This document shows, in pieces, positions 8,390 through 16,560 of a DNA stretch of 64,000 nucleotides. The translations under genes were made by a program, and so were the position numbers. Source of the DNA: Congzhengia sp045635085 (GTDB lineage Bacteria > Bacillota > Clostridia > UBA1381 > UBA9506); assembly GCA_045635085.1 (NCBI GenBank), contig JAZRBM010000020.1, forward strand, positions 1-64,000, read 5' to 3'. Each line of letters begins with the position of its first letter. Position 1 is the stretch's first letter. The notes below the pieces were generated by a model, which was given only the letters and a program-made list of their open reading frames with translations, had not been told where the DNA came from and made no database searches.

Positions 8390-10006
8390 TTATTTATCTA
8401 AACCGATTTGTGAATAAATATCATCAAGAATTTCCTGCTGTGCTTTAGCTTCATCAAGCATCTGAGGACCACCTGTTGATTCCCAGATTTTTGTGAACTC
8501 TTCAATGTACTGATCAGCAGCGATTTTGCCCTTGATAATCTGTGCCATCAACGCCTGCTGAGCGTTTTCTAAGTCTACGATATATGTAGGAGCAGAAGGA
8601 ATGATATCTACCTTATAGAATACGTCTGTTAAGTATGTAGGAGGATATTTTTCTGTCCATTCAAGATTTGCTTTTGATAATGTGCTATCGTATAACTCTT
8701 TTGAAGGAGCGATAGGTGACCAGAATGATGCACCACCAAAGTTGAATTCATAACCAGCAAGTCTCTGTTCTGTAGCATCATCATATGCTTCTGTAGGAAT
8801 GATTATAGAAGGAGATGTTGTGTTTTCTGGAGCCAATGTATATGTTTCGCCTTCTTTACCTATTCTGATTTCCTTTAAGAGTTCATTATCGGTATACATT
8901 GTTTCTAACATTTTAAGAATTCTTGTAGCTTTTACAGGTGAATCTTCACCGTTGTTACCGATTGCAACTGTGTGTGCCGGATAACCCCAACCTCTGATAC
9001 CAGAATGTCCTTCTGGACCTTTGATCATACGACCAGCGACAAACTTAGCATCTGGGTTCAAAGCTCTTGTTAAAGAGAAGATAGAGGTCTGGTTTGCTGG
9101 ATTGTCAAAACCGCCACGGTATGTATAACCAAGGTTGCCCTGCTGGAACAATACGTTTGCTGATTTGTCAACTTCAACGAATCCAGGGTAGATGATACCT
9201 TCTTTGTACCAATCAGCTAATATTTTAAGAACTGTTTCCATTTCAGGTCTTAAACCACCGTATACAATTTCGCCGTCAACTTCCTGCCAGTCAAATGGAA
9301 GTAATCCGTATGCACCGAAGATTTCTGGGAAATAGTATGGGTAATAAGATGAGTATATAGAATAACCATATGTGTCATCCTTGCCGTTACCGTCTGGATC
9401 GTCGTGTGTGAACGCGTATAAAACATCGTGTAATTCATCAAGTGTTTCAGGAACGTCCATACCTACTTTTTCTAACCAGTCAGCTCTGTAAGCTGCGGCT
9501 GTAGAAGCCATATGGCCATGGTTTATGTTTGTAAGACCATAGTTTTTGCCTTCATAGTAGCCATATGCCCATGCAGCAGGAGCAAGCTCGTTAATTGTGT
9601 TGTAAAGTGTTGGAGCATACTTCTCGATAGCTGCAAAAGGAAGCTCTAAAAGATATTCGTCTCTTGCGTCTGCGAAAAGATTCATAGGATCCATTTCGTA
9701 AATCATATCAGGAATATCACCTGACTGCAGGAGAGCGTTTTTCTTGTCGTTGTAGCCATTATATTCAGCAAAAATAGGTTTCATATCTACATTGAATTTG
9801 TCTTCGATTAACAATTCTGAAGGGAAACCTTCTTCGCAACCTGCTAAAACAGGATAGCTCAACCAACTAATTGTGAGTTTTTCGTCTGTGTCAACGAAAG
9901 CAGAGATGTCGGCATCAGAACCTGCGCCACCGCCTGCACAACCTGTAAGCATACCAATAGCAAAAACTAAAGCTAAGGCAATGCTTAAGATTTTTTTCAT
10001 TTTCAT
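8390..10006 (-). CDS. extracellular solute-binding lipoprotein
   Basis: A 538-residue lipoprotein resembling family 1 solute-binding proteins of ABC sugar importers. The signal peptide ends in a lipobox LTGC with the lipidated cysteine at residue 23, followed by a glycine-rich linker. The long mature part is typical of the large carbohydrate-binding forms common in Clostridia and Paenibacillus. The ATG at 10006 is chosen because an AAGGAGG-type site sits seven bases upstream; a second ATG two codons later is less well placed. No permease or ATPase gene lies nearby, so the transporter partner must be elsewhere. The ligand is unknown, but the adjacent AraC regulator and sugar-mutarotase-like gene suggest a carbohydrate. 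Confidence 0.85.
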   Translation of the reverse strand: MKMKKILSIALALVFAIGMLTGCAGGGAGSDADISAFVDTDEKLTISWLSYPVLAGCEEGFPSELLIEDKFNVDMKPIFAEYNGYNDKKNALLQSGDIPDMIYEMDPMNLFADARDEYLLELPFAAIEKYAPTLYNTINELAPAAWAYGYYEGKNYGLTNINHGHMASTAAAYRADWLEKVGMDVPETLDELHDVLYAFTHDDPDGNGKDDTYGYSIYSSYYPYYFPEIFGAYGLLPFDWQEVDGEIVYGGLRPEMETVLKILADWYKEGIIYPGFVEVDKSANVLFQQGNLGYTYRGGFDNPANQTSIFSLTRALNPDAKFVAGRMIKGPEGHSGIRGWGYPAHTVAIGNNGEDSPVKATRILKMLETMYTDNELLKEIRIGKEGETYTLAPENTTSPSIIIPTEAYDDATEQRLAGYEFNFGGASFWSPIAPSKELYDSTLSKANLEWTEKYPPTYLTDVFYKVDIIPSAPTYIVDLENAQQALMAQIIKGKIAADQYIEEFTKIWESTGGPQMLDEAKAQQEILDDIYSQIGLDK

Positions 10007-10105
10007 GAAAATTCCTCCTTAAAAAATTTATTTATTAAAATGCTTTATTTGCATTTTAAGGACAAATTAAATATTTCTTTTCTTGGAACATTTTTCAATG
10101 ACTTT

Positions 10106-10134
10106 ATTATAACATATAAAAATCATAATGTGTA
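10106..10134 (-). promoter_or_regulatory. promoter of solute-binding protein gene
   Basis: On the minus strand: TACACA, 17-base spacer, then TATAAT preceded by TGT (extended -10). The -10 lies at 10106-10111 and the -35 at 10129-10134, giving an untranslated leader of roughly 90 bases. Confidence 0.55.
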
Positions 10135-10177
10135 TACTTTTTTTTAAAAAAATCAAAAAAAATTTCAAAAAATCTAT

Positions 10178-11071
10178 TTATAAATCTCCAAGCTTTGATT
10201 TTATCGTATTTATATAGGCAAGTGGAGACTTATTTTCGAATTTTTTAAAGGTTTTACTAAAGTAATGAACAGAGTCAAAGCCGACTAAGGTAGCAATCTG
10301 AGAAACACTTATGTTACCCTCGCGGAGTAAAACCTTTGCCTGTCTTATTCGTAATTTATTTATATAATTTATTATTGTAATGCCGTACATATCACGGAAT
10401 TTCCTGCAAAGGGTAGTTTTGTTTGTGCCAAACATTAAGCACAAATCATTTAAAGTAATCTTTTGGTTAAAATTGTTGTTTATATATGCGGCGATTTCTT
10501 CGTAGTTTTGTTCAGAGTGTATGCTATTGCCCAGATGAGATGAGGCTTGCACACTTCTTAAAAGCTCTATTAAAAAGCATTCAAGTTTTATTTTGAGCAT
10601 CTGGTCAGCGCCGAGAACAAAGTTTGTGCGTTTTTTCATATCCTTTATATTAGGAACATCGTATGGCGGAAAGAAAACAAAACGGCCTTCTTTTACCACC
10701 TCGGTCAGAAGCTTTGTGAGTTCATTCGACAGAGTAGTAACGTGTGTTGAGAAAAAATCAAGCTTTGCACAGCTGCATTCAAAGCCGATAATAACTACGT
10801 TTGGGGCAGTATTATCAACACAGGAAAGCGCGTGCATTTCGTCGTTTTTATGTATAAGAAGCTGTTTGCTGGTCAAAATCCCGTCATATCCCTCTGAGTC
10901 AACCTTGATTGAACCGCTGTCTACAAAAATAAGTTCACGGAATGGATGACTGTCTTTGGCAGTATGGTAATTTCTTATAAATTCAAAATAATGAACATTT
11001 GCAATTCTTGTTACAGAAATATCAATTTTTAAGCTTTTTAGTTTAAATTCGATATTTTTTTCAGAATTCAT
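10178..11071 (-). CDS. AraC-family transcriptional regulator
   Basis: A 297-residue regulator with an N-terminal cupin-like sensing domain (HPFRELIFVDSGSIKV region) and a C-terminal pair of helix-turn-helix motifs (from YEEIAAYINNNF to the KSPLAYI end). The start at 11071 is preferred over the longer ORF opening because an AGGAGGTG site lies five bases upstream and the extra 19 residues would overlap the promoter. It is divergent from the DUF4432-M24 pair and upstream of the solute-binding gene, so it is a natural candidate to control both. The inducer is probably a sugar or a small metabolite. Confidence 0.88.
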   Translation of the reverse strand: MNSEKNIEFKLKSLKIDISVTRIANVHYFEFIRNYHTAKDSHPFRELIFVDSGSIKVDSEGYDGILTSKQLLIHKNDEMHALSCVDNTAPNVVIIGFECSCAKLDFFSTHVTTLSNELTKLLTEVVKEGRFVFFPPYDVPNIKDMKKRTNFVLGADQMLKIKLECFLIELLRSVQASSHLGNSIHSEQNYEEIAAYINNNFNQKITLNDLCLMFGTNKTTLCRKFRDMYGITIINYINKLRIRQAKVLLREGNISVSQIATLVGFDSVHYFSKTFKKFENKSPLAYINTIKSKLGDL

Positions 11072-11092
11072 AAAAACACCTCCTACATATAA

Positions 11093-11122
11093 ATTATACC
11101 AAAAAATGACTGGTTCTGTCAA
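11093..11122 (-). promoter_or_regulatory. promoter of the AraC-family gene
   Basis: Minus-strand TTGACA (11117-11122), 18-base spacer, TATAAT (11093-11098). Both hexamers are perfect, and the predicted transcript starts only about 15 bases before the ATG. Confidence 0.75.
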
Positions 11123-11137
11123 CGACAAAAATTTACT

Positions 11138-11168
11138 ATTTTACAAAAATAATTTAAAATTTTACAAA
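11138..11168. promoter_or_regulatory. direct-repeat operator candidate for AraC regulator
   Basis: Two identical ATTTTACAAA copies at 11138-11147 and 11159-11168, exactly 21 bases apart, which places them on the same DNA face. They lie in the divergent region, upstream of TATTAT-like -10 sequence (11190-11195) for the DUF4432 gene, which has no good -35. This is the usual arrangement for an AraC-type activator. Binding is inferred, not shown. Confidence 0.5.
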
Positions 11169-11232
11169 TACATTCTGCGTGATTTTTGATATTATATAAA
11201 AAGAAGAAAAAATAATTAGGAGGTATTCTTAT

Positions 11233-12303
11233 ATGAGCGGAAAAGTTTATTTGTATAAAGAAATGTTTTCTGATAATGAAAAGGTTTTATTTGAAAATGG
11301 AACTCTTTCGGCGTCGTCTTTTCGTTATTCAACAGGAGTTGATGCTGTAACTATCAAAAACGCTAAAGGGTATATGACTCTTTTGCCATTCATGGGACAG
11401 ATGATATGGAACATGGAATTTTTAGGTCACGATCTGGTTATGAAATCAATATATGATGAACCTGAGGTTTGCTATGAAACTTACGGTGAGAGCTATGGTT
11501 GCTTTATGATGCATTGCGGACTTACTGCAATGGGCAACCCAACAGCTGAAGATACACACATTCCTCACGGTGAATTGCCAATAGCAAAATATAAAAGTGC
11601 ATATATCACATTCGGCGAAGATGAAAAGGGTAAATACATCGGTTTAGGCGGTATATACACACATAAAAGAGCTTTTGAACTAAACTATGAATTTGTGCCG
11701 GAATGCAGATTATATGAGGATGCTTCAACAATTGAAATGACAATGTGCTTTACAAATAAGAAGGACTTGCCACTGGAGTATTTTTATTTGTGCCATATAA
11801 ATTATAGGCCCGTAGACGGTTCACATTTATACTACACAGCAAAACATGAAAATGTAATTCCTCACAGAGAAGTGCCTGAAGGCTATCCTAAATACAAGGA
11901 AACAAACGAATACATAGACAGACTTTTAAAAGATGCATCTATTATGGACACAATTGACAAGGCGTCACAGTCTTACGCTCCTGAAATTGTATTTACATGC
12001 AAATATGATTCAGACAGCGAAGGAAATGCTTACACAATGCAGCTTTTACCTGATGGATATAGCTGTTTCGTTAAGCACGTGCCTGAGGAATTGCCTTTTG
12101 GTGTTCGTTGGGTTGCCCGTACAGAAGATGAAGATGCATTGGGTATGGTGCTTCCTGCAACAGCAGAGCATAAAGGCTATTTATACTGTAAGGAAAGAGG
12201 TTATGAGAAAATTCTTCAGCCGGGAGAGAGTATGACTTTCCACATTACAACAGGTATATTGACGCCAGATGAAAGTGAAAAACTTAAAAACAAAATAAAA
12301 TAA
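11233..12303 (+). CDS. DUF4432 aldose-epimerase-like protein
   Basis: A 356-residue protein matching the DUF4432 group of the galactose mutarotase-like fold. It is mostly beta strand, with histidines at the expected pocket positions (FMMHCGLTAMG, HIPHGELP and LCHINYRP segments) and an acidic C-terminus. Related proteins interconvert anomers of sugars or handle sugar-like ligands, but this group has no firmly established reaction. A strong TAGGAGG site precedes the ATG, and the gene is 23 bases upstream of the M24 gene, so the two form an operon. No signal peptide is present, so it works in the cytoplasm. Confidence 0.78.
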   Translation: MSGKVYLYKEMFSDNEKVLFENGTLSASSFRYSTGVDAVTIKNAKGYMTLLPFMGQMIWNMEFLGHDLVMKSIYDEPEVCYETYGESYGCFMMHCGLTAMGNPTAEDTHIPHGELPIAKYKSAYITFGEDEKGKYIGLGGIYTHKRAFELNYEFVPECRLYEDASTIEMTMCFTNKKDLPLEYFYLCHINYRPVDGSHLYYTAKHENVIPHREVPEGYPKYKETNEYIDRLLKDASIMDTIDKASQSYAPEIVFTCKYDSDSEGNAYTMQLLPDGYSCFVKHVPEELPFGVRWVARTEDEDALGMVLPATAEHKGYLYCKERGYEKILQPGESMTFHITTGILTPDESEKLKNKIK

Positions 12304-12326
12304 ATTAATTTTAGGAGGAAATTAAA

Positions 12327-13499
12327 ATGAGTAGAATTTGTATCCCAGATTATGAGTACAAAGAAAGAGTAGCACGTGCTGCTAAATTAGTACGTGAAAA
12401 AGGTTTAGACGTTATGGTAGTTTGCTCAACAGAGTCAGACTATGCTAACGCAAGATATTTTTCAGGCTTCTGGCCATTGTTCGAAAGAGCCGGTGTTGCT
12501 ATTTCAGCTACAGGCGATGCTGCATTAATGGTTGGTCCTGAATGTATCATTTTTGCACAGGACGTTGCAAAGATCGACAAAATCTTCTGTCTTCGTGAAT
12601 TCAGAGAGTCAGCTGACCCAGCATATCCTGAACTTCAGGCAAGCTCATTCCGTGATGTATTCCGTGCAATCGGTGTAACAGGCGAAAACATCAAAATTGG
12701 TTTAGGTAGCTATGTTGAATGTACATTACCTATTTTTGAAGGCTTAAAGGACAGCTTCCCGAAGGCTGAAATTTCAAAGTGCAACGATATTATGGTAGAG
12801 CTTCGTCAGATCAAGAGTGAAAACGAACTTGCTTGTATTCAGGAAGGTTTCAGAATTGTTGACCTTGCTACAGATGAAGTTGTCCGTAACTTAAAACCAG
12901 GCGTAACAGAATTACAGATGGTTGGTATTGCACAGAAAGTAATATATGAAGAAGGCGCAGAATACGAAGGTCTTCCAATGTATGTATTCAGTGAAAAATC
13001 AACAAGCCACGCTATCAGCCGTTCGGGCTATAGAACAATCAACAAGGGCGACATCGTTCAGCTTAACTTATCAGCTAAGATTGACGGTTATTCACCTGCT
13101 ATTGGACTCCCTGTTGTTATGGGCAAATTAGAAGGCGAAAGAAGAAAGGTTGTTGAGTTCTGTAAGGAAGCTCACGACTGGACAGTTGAACAGATTAAAG
13201 CAGGTAAGCTTGCATCTTCAATCGCTAAGGAATTCTACAATATGTATGTAGAAAACGGTTTCAAAGACGGTTACGTTTACGGACCTTGCCATGGTACAGG
13301 TATGATTGAAGTTGAAGCTCCTTGGATGGAAACAACATCAGATTACTTATTACAGCCGAACATGACATTCCAGGTTGATACATTTATCATGGGCGACGGA
13401 TTTGGCTGCAGATGGGAAAAGGGTATCTCTGTAACAGAGGACGGTTGTCACTCAATGACAGACTACTTAAAGAAGGGTATTATTGAATTAGATTTCTAA
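12327..13499 (+). CDS. creatinase-like M24 family protein
   Basis: A 390-residue pita-bread-fold protein with the creatinase N-terminal domain and an M24 C-terminal domain. Usual M24 peptidases hold two metals with D, D, H, E and E. Here the first two aspartates align with N247 and A258, H322 remains in GPCHGTG, the next glutamate is aspartate (PNMTFQVD), and the last glutamate remains (RWEKG). From memory, creatinase itself also has N and A at the first two places and works without metals. The protein is therefore more likely a C-N hydrolase acting on a small molecule than an aminopeptidase. A terminator follows. Confidence 0.8.
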   Translation: MSRICIPDYEYKERVARAAKLVREKGLDVMVVCSTESDYANARYFSGFWPLFERAGVAISATGDAALMVGPECIIFAQDVAKIDKIFCLREFRESADPAYPELQASSFRDVFRAIGVTGENIKIGLGSYVECTLPIFEGLKDSFPKAEISKCNDIMVELRQIKSENELACIQEGFRIVDLATDEVVRNLKPGVTELQMVGIAQKVIYEEGAEYEGLPMYVFSEKSTSHAISRSGYRTINKGDIVQLNLSAKIDGYSPAIGLPVVMGKLEGERRKVVEFCKEAHDWTVEQIKAGKLASSIAKEFYNMYVENGFKDGYVYGPCHGTGMIEVEAPWMETTSDYLLQPNMTFQVDTFIMGDGFGCRWEKGISVTEDGCHSMTDYLKKGIIELDF

Positions 13500-13511
13500 T
13501 ATCATCATTTA

Positions 13512-13557
13512 TTTGGTTGTGCAAAAAAGTATTTTTTGCACAACCAAAATTTTTTTA
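13512..13557 (+). terminator. terminator after the M24 gene
   Basis: A 17-base-pair perfect stem, TTTGGTTGTGCAAAAAA (13512-13528) with its complement (13532-13548), a three-base loop and a seven-T run. Confidence 0.92.
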
Positions 13558-13649
13558 AAAAGATGTATTAAGATGGAATATAATATGAGTTTTATAGGGA
13601 ACTTAACAGGGTTAAAGAAAGAATTTCTTTTTTGGTAGGTGATTAAAGT

Positions 13650-14099
13650 ATGAAAAAAGATATTAAGATTTATAATGTTTTATTTCCTTTATGGATGCTT
13701 TTGATGTTTCCGGTAACGTGGCTCGTTGTTCTTCCCGGAAACTTCATAATTGACAGCCTCGTTTTAATCGTTTCTATGTGCTTTTTTGGAATTGATGAAA
13801 AAAAGAGCTTTTATAAAAAGAGCATATTAAAAATATTTGCAATCGGTATATTTTCTGATGTTATTGGCTCTTTGTATATGCTACTGATGGTAGTTTTAGA
13901 AATTTACGATGTAGTTAATGAATGGTACATAACTTTACCTGGCCTTCTTATTTCTGCTGTGTTGATTTTTGTATTAAATTACCATATAACCTTTAAAAAG
14001 TGCCAACAAAAACAAAGACTCTGCCTATCGTTGATATTTGCGATAATTACTGCGCCTTATACATTTTTAGTTCCGACAAGATGGCTTTATAATTATTAA
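13650..14099 (+). CDS. small integral membrane protein, unknown function
   Basis: A 149-residue protein with about four hydrophobic segments (near residues 9-25, 31-46, 62-86 and 92-109, plus a further hydrophobic stretch toward the C-terminus). I do not recognise a family. The start follows an AGGTGATTAAAGT ribosome site. A TATAAT at 13579-13584 may serve as its -10. It stands alone between two terminators, convergent with mtnN. It has no charged motif that suggests transport or catalysis. Confidence 0.6.
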   Translation: MKKDIKIYNVLFPLWMLLMFPVTWLVVLPGNFIIDSLVLIVSMCFFGIDEKKSFYKKSILKIFAIGIFSDVIGSLYMLLMVVLEIYDVVNEWYITLPGLLISAVLIFVLNYHITFKKCQQKQRLCLSLIFAIITAPYTFLVPTRWLYNY

Positions 14100-14124
14100 A
14101 AGAGTGTCCTTTGGACACTCTTTT
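14098..14124. terminator. bidirectional terminator between convergent genes
   Basis: Twelve-base-pair stem AAAAGAGTGTCC (14098-14109) with GGACACTCTTTT (14113-14124) and a TTT loop, with T-rich sequence outward on both strands. It serves the membrane protein gene and mtnN, whose stop codon lies in its right arm. Confidence 0.88.
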
Positions 14125-14809
14125 AATAATTTTTAATATATGACTTCATAACCTCTACTGCGTTTTCTGCTGCTTTATCTACAAACTCTAAATAGTTTTC
14201 AGCGCCTGTTCCGTCGGCGCAATCTGAAATTGCACGAAGAACACAGAATGGTTTATTATTGACATAACAGACATGACCGATAGAGGCACCTTCCATTTCG
14301 CCTGCTATGGCATCAAAATTTTTGACTATTCTGCTTTTAACCTCGTTACTTGCCAAAAACTGGTCGCCTGATGCTATTGTACCTGTTTTGTAGTTTGTGT
14401 TTGTGTTTTTAATGCAGGCTTTTATTTTTTCTAAGGTGTTTTTGTCAGCGGGAATTTTAACGATATTTATACCTGACAAAAGCCCGACAGGGTCACCAAG
14501 CGGAGATGTATCCATATCGTGCTGAACTACACTGTCAGCTATTGCGATATCCCCGATTGAAAGCTCATCGGTCAAAGTTCCGGCAACGCCTGTGTTGATA
14601 ATAACATCAGGGTTATACTTTAATATCATGGTTTGTGCGCATATTGCAGCAAACACTTTACCTATGCCGCAAACTGCCAGGACGACATCCTTTTGATAGA
14701 TTGTGCCTGACATATACGTGATGCCGGATATGGTTTGTGTCTTTTTGTTTTCTAATAAATTAGCGAGAGAGTTAATCTCAACACCCATCGCGCCTATTAT
14801 TCCAATCAT
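14123..14809 (-). CDS. mtnN: 5'-methylthioadenosine/S-adenosylhomocysteine nucleosidase
   Basis: A 228-residue nucleosidase that cleaves adenine from S-adenosylhomocysteine and methylthioadenosine, giving S-ribosylhomocysteine and methylthioribose. Expected active-site residues are present: E11 (GAMGVEI), the EMEGAS motif with E173, and the catalytic acid D196 (SDCAD). Length is standard. It starts three bases after the luxS stop, so the enzyme making the LuxS substrate is made together with LuxS. This pair is a complete route from S-adenosylhomocysteine to homocysteine plus the AI-2 precursor. Confidence 0.96.
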   Translation of the reverse strand: MIGIIGAMGVEINSLANLLENKKTQTISGITYMSGTIYQKDVVLAVCGIGKVFAAICAQTMILKYNPDVIINTGVAGTLTDELSIGDIAIADSVVQHDMDTSPLGDPVGLLSGINIVKIPADKNTLEKIKACIKNTNTNYKTGTIASGDQFLASNEVKSRIVKNFDAIAGEMEGASIGHVCYVNNKPFCVLRAISDCADGTGAENYLEFVDKAAENAVEVMKSYIKNY

Positions 14810-14812
14810 ATA

Positions 14813-15274
14813 TTATTCTCCTTTTGGGTAAATGAAATTATTGTCATCGTTTTTAAGACTTTCTAAAAATCTTTTTGCCTCGCACTTTGCTTTTTCTAAG
14901 TTTAACGTTTTATAGTTTCCGCATTCTATTTCGCTGTTTCCAAATACCTCGCCGTCATAGTCAATGATGCTTTTTAAAATGTCGGTCACTATTTTGCGTA
15001 CGTTTTCGTTATCGGCATTTTTAACCAATAGATAAAACCCTGTCTGACATCCCATAGGACCGAAGTAGAGCACATCCTCTGCTATAGAGGAATTTCTTAC
15101 AAATGTAGCAAACATATGCTCAAACGTATGCATAGTTTCATTATCCATATAATCATTGCAGTTTGGCTTTCGTGTTCTTAAATCATAGGTCGTAACATCG
15201 CCGTCGACTCTTGAAATATAAATGCCCTCTTTTATAAATCTGTGGTCTACAGTAAAGCTGGTTATTTTTTTCAT
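14813..15274 (-). CDS. luxS: S-ribosylhomocysteine lyase LuxS
   Basis: A 153-residue LuxS that converts S-ribosylhomocysteine into homocysteine and DPD, the source of AI-2. Metal ligands H49 and H53 with catalytic E52 sit in HTFEH; C118 (SEIECGNY) is the third ligand, and C76 (GPMGCQTGF) is the catalytic cysteine. The start overlaps the end of the upstream pseudouridine synthase gene by four bases, and mtnN follows immediately. No Lsr-type uptake system or AI-2 receptor is in the window, so a signalling role is not shown; methyl-cycle detoxification is certain. Confidence 0.96.
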   Translation of the reverse strand: MKKITSFTVDHRFIKEGIYISRVDGDVTTYDLRTRKPNCNDYMDNETMHTFEHMFATFVRNSSIAEDVLYFGPMGCQTGFYLLVKNADNENVRKIVTDILKSIIDYDGEVFGNSEIECGNYKTLNLEKAKCEAKRFLESLKNDDNNFIYPKGE

Positions 15275-16230
15275 AGGATTTCCTCGATTTCTTTAGTTAC
15301 TAGTATTGGGCGGTCTATTTTAATTTCTTTATTATTTAAATAGGAAAGAATACCGCCGTCAGTTTTAAAATCAAACACAAGTCGATAGGCAAACAGTGCC
15401 TGTCTTTTAAGTGGTGAGTTTTTGTCAAGCTTTCCGTATTTACCGTCGCCAAGTAGCGCATGACCAATATGAGCAAAGTGTGCTCTGATTTGGTGCGTTC
15501 TGCCTGTTATAAGCTCGACATCTAACAGGTCGTGGTTTTTGTAATGCTTTTTTACGGTATACTTGGTTATTATTTCTTTATAATTTTTTTTGGCTGTATC
15601 TGAAATAAGTGCAAGCTTTGTAGTTTCATCTTTAAAATGAAAAGCACGCAGAGTGTTTTCCTTTTTATCAATGTGACCGCAGATTATGCACAGGTAGAAT
15701 TTTTTTATTTCCTTATATTTAATCTTTTCATTTAAAATCCTGAGTGACTCAGCATTTTTTGCAACTATGACCAAGCCCTTAGTGTTTTTGTCGATGCGGT
15801 GTGCCAGGGTTGGAGAAAAAGTCAAATCTGCATCTGGATTATACTCGCCTTTGTCATAAAGATATTTTTGGATTCTGTTAATCAGTGTATCGGGCGTTTT
15901 GCTCTCATCTGCGTGAACAGATAGCCCCTGCGGTTTATTTACAATGACTATATTTCCGTCCTCATATACGATATCCAAATCACAGGAAGTAAGAAACGTA
16001 AACTCATAGGGAGCTTCTTTTTTTTCAAAGAACTCATCATTTATATACAGCTCTAAAAAATCGCCCTCTGCTAAAATAATATCCTCACGCGCACGCTTTC
16101 CATTTACCTTTACACGCTTTTTGCGCAATGATTTATACACAAGACTTTTCGGCATGTTAGACAAATATTTAATTAGAAATTTGTCGATTCGCTGGCCGGA
16201 ATCGTTTTTTGTAATAGTAATGGATTTCAT
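15271..16230 (-). CDS. RluA-family pseudouridine synthase
   Basis: A 319-residue synthase with an N-terminal S4 RNA-binding domain (residues about 12-65) and an RluA/RluC-type catalytic domain. The catalytic aspartate is D147 in HRIDKNTKGLVIV, and RTHQIRAHFAHIGH is the second conserved block. The family modifies uridines in 23S rRNA or tRNA; the exact site cannot be told. It is the first gene of the operon with luxS and mtnN. The association with a methyl-cycle operon may be incidental. Confidence 0.9.
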   Translation of the reverse strand: MKSITITKNDSGQRIDKFLIKYLSNMPKSLVYKSLRKKRVKVNGKRAREDIILAEGDFLELYINDEFFEKKEAPYEFTFLTSCDLDIVYEDGNIVIVNKPQGLSVHADESKTPDTLINRIQKYLYDKGEYNPDADLTFSPTLAHRIDKNTKGLVIVAKNAESLRILNEKIKYKEIKKFYLCIICGHIDKKENTLRAFHFKDETTKLALISDTAKKNYKEIITKYTVKKHYKNHDLLDVELITGRTHQIRAHFAHIGHALLGDGKYGKLDKNSPLKRQALFAYRLVFDFKTDGGILSYLNNKEIKIDRPILVTKEIEEIL

Positions 16231-16253
16231 AGTTTCTTCCTTAATAAATAAAT

Positions 16254-16291
16254 AGTAACCTTATTATATAATAAATAAGGTTACTTTTCAA
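16254..16291 (-). promoter_or_regulatory. promoter with embedded palindromic operator, rluA-type/luxS/mtnN operon
   Basis: Minus-strand TTGAAA (16286-16291), 17-base spacer and TATAAT (16263-16268). A perfect 12-base-pair palindrome, AGTAACCTTATT (16254-16265) with AATAAGGTTACT (16274-16285), covers the spacer and the -10. No T-run follows, so it is not a typical terminator for the XRE gene. A dimeric repressor bound here would block RNA polymerase; the neighbouring XRE protein is the first suspect. Confidence 0.6.
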
Positions 16292-16299
16292 TATGTGTT

Positions 16300-16500
16300 T
16301 TATTTTTTATTCGTAATGCCCAAGAGGTAATCTACAGAGGTTTTGTAGAACTTTGCAAGTGTAATTAAGTGACGTGCAGGAATTTCCTGAATGCCTCTTT
16401 CGTATTTTGAATATTGTTGCTGAGCTGTCTTAAGGAGCTCGGCGATGTCAGATTGCTTTAAGTCTGCATCTTCTCGTAAGTCTTTTAACCGTTGATACAT
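16300..16500 (-). CDS. small XRE-family DNA-binding regulator
   Basis: A 66-residue protein that is a single Cro/C1-type helix-turn-helix: RLKDLREDADLKQSDIAELL is helix 1-2, QQQYSKYERGIQEIP the recognition region, followed by HLITLAKFYKTSVDYLLG. There is no sensing domain. A GAGGTGATAAT ribosome site precedes the ATG. It lies just upstream of the rluA-type/luxS/mtnN promoter, whose palindrome shares AATAAGGT with the palindrome before this gene. It could be autoregulated and control the operon. Not part of a toxin-antitoxin pair as far as seen. Confidence 0.85.
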   Translation of the reverse strand: MYQRLKDLREDADLKQSDIAELLKTAQQQYSKYERGIQEIPARHLITLAKFYKTSVDYLLGITNKK

Positions 16501-16513
16501 ATTATCACCTCAA

Positions 16514-16560
16514 ATTATATATTAAACCTTCAGAATAAGGTGTATTGACATTACACCTTA
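16514..16560 (-). promoter_or_regulatory. control region of the XRE gene
   Basis: TATAAT on the minus strand (16514-16519), with no consensus -35. The place of the -35 is covered by the inverted repeat TAAGGTGTA (16536-16544) and TACACCTTA (16552-16560), seven bases apart. This fits an operator for autoregulation. Confidence 0.45.

Noticed and set aside
10593..10949. 118-residue plus-strand ORF
   Set aside because: Shadow of the AraC gene on the other strand, with no ribosome site.
12327..13499. Xaa-Pro aminopeptidase (pepP)
   Set aside because: Two metal-binding aspartates are replaced, so peptidase naming would mislead.
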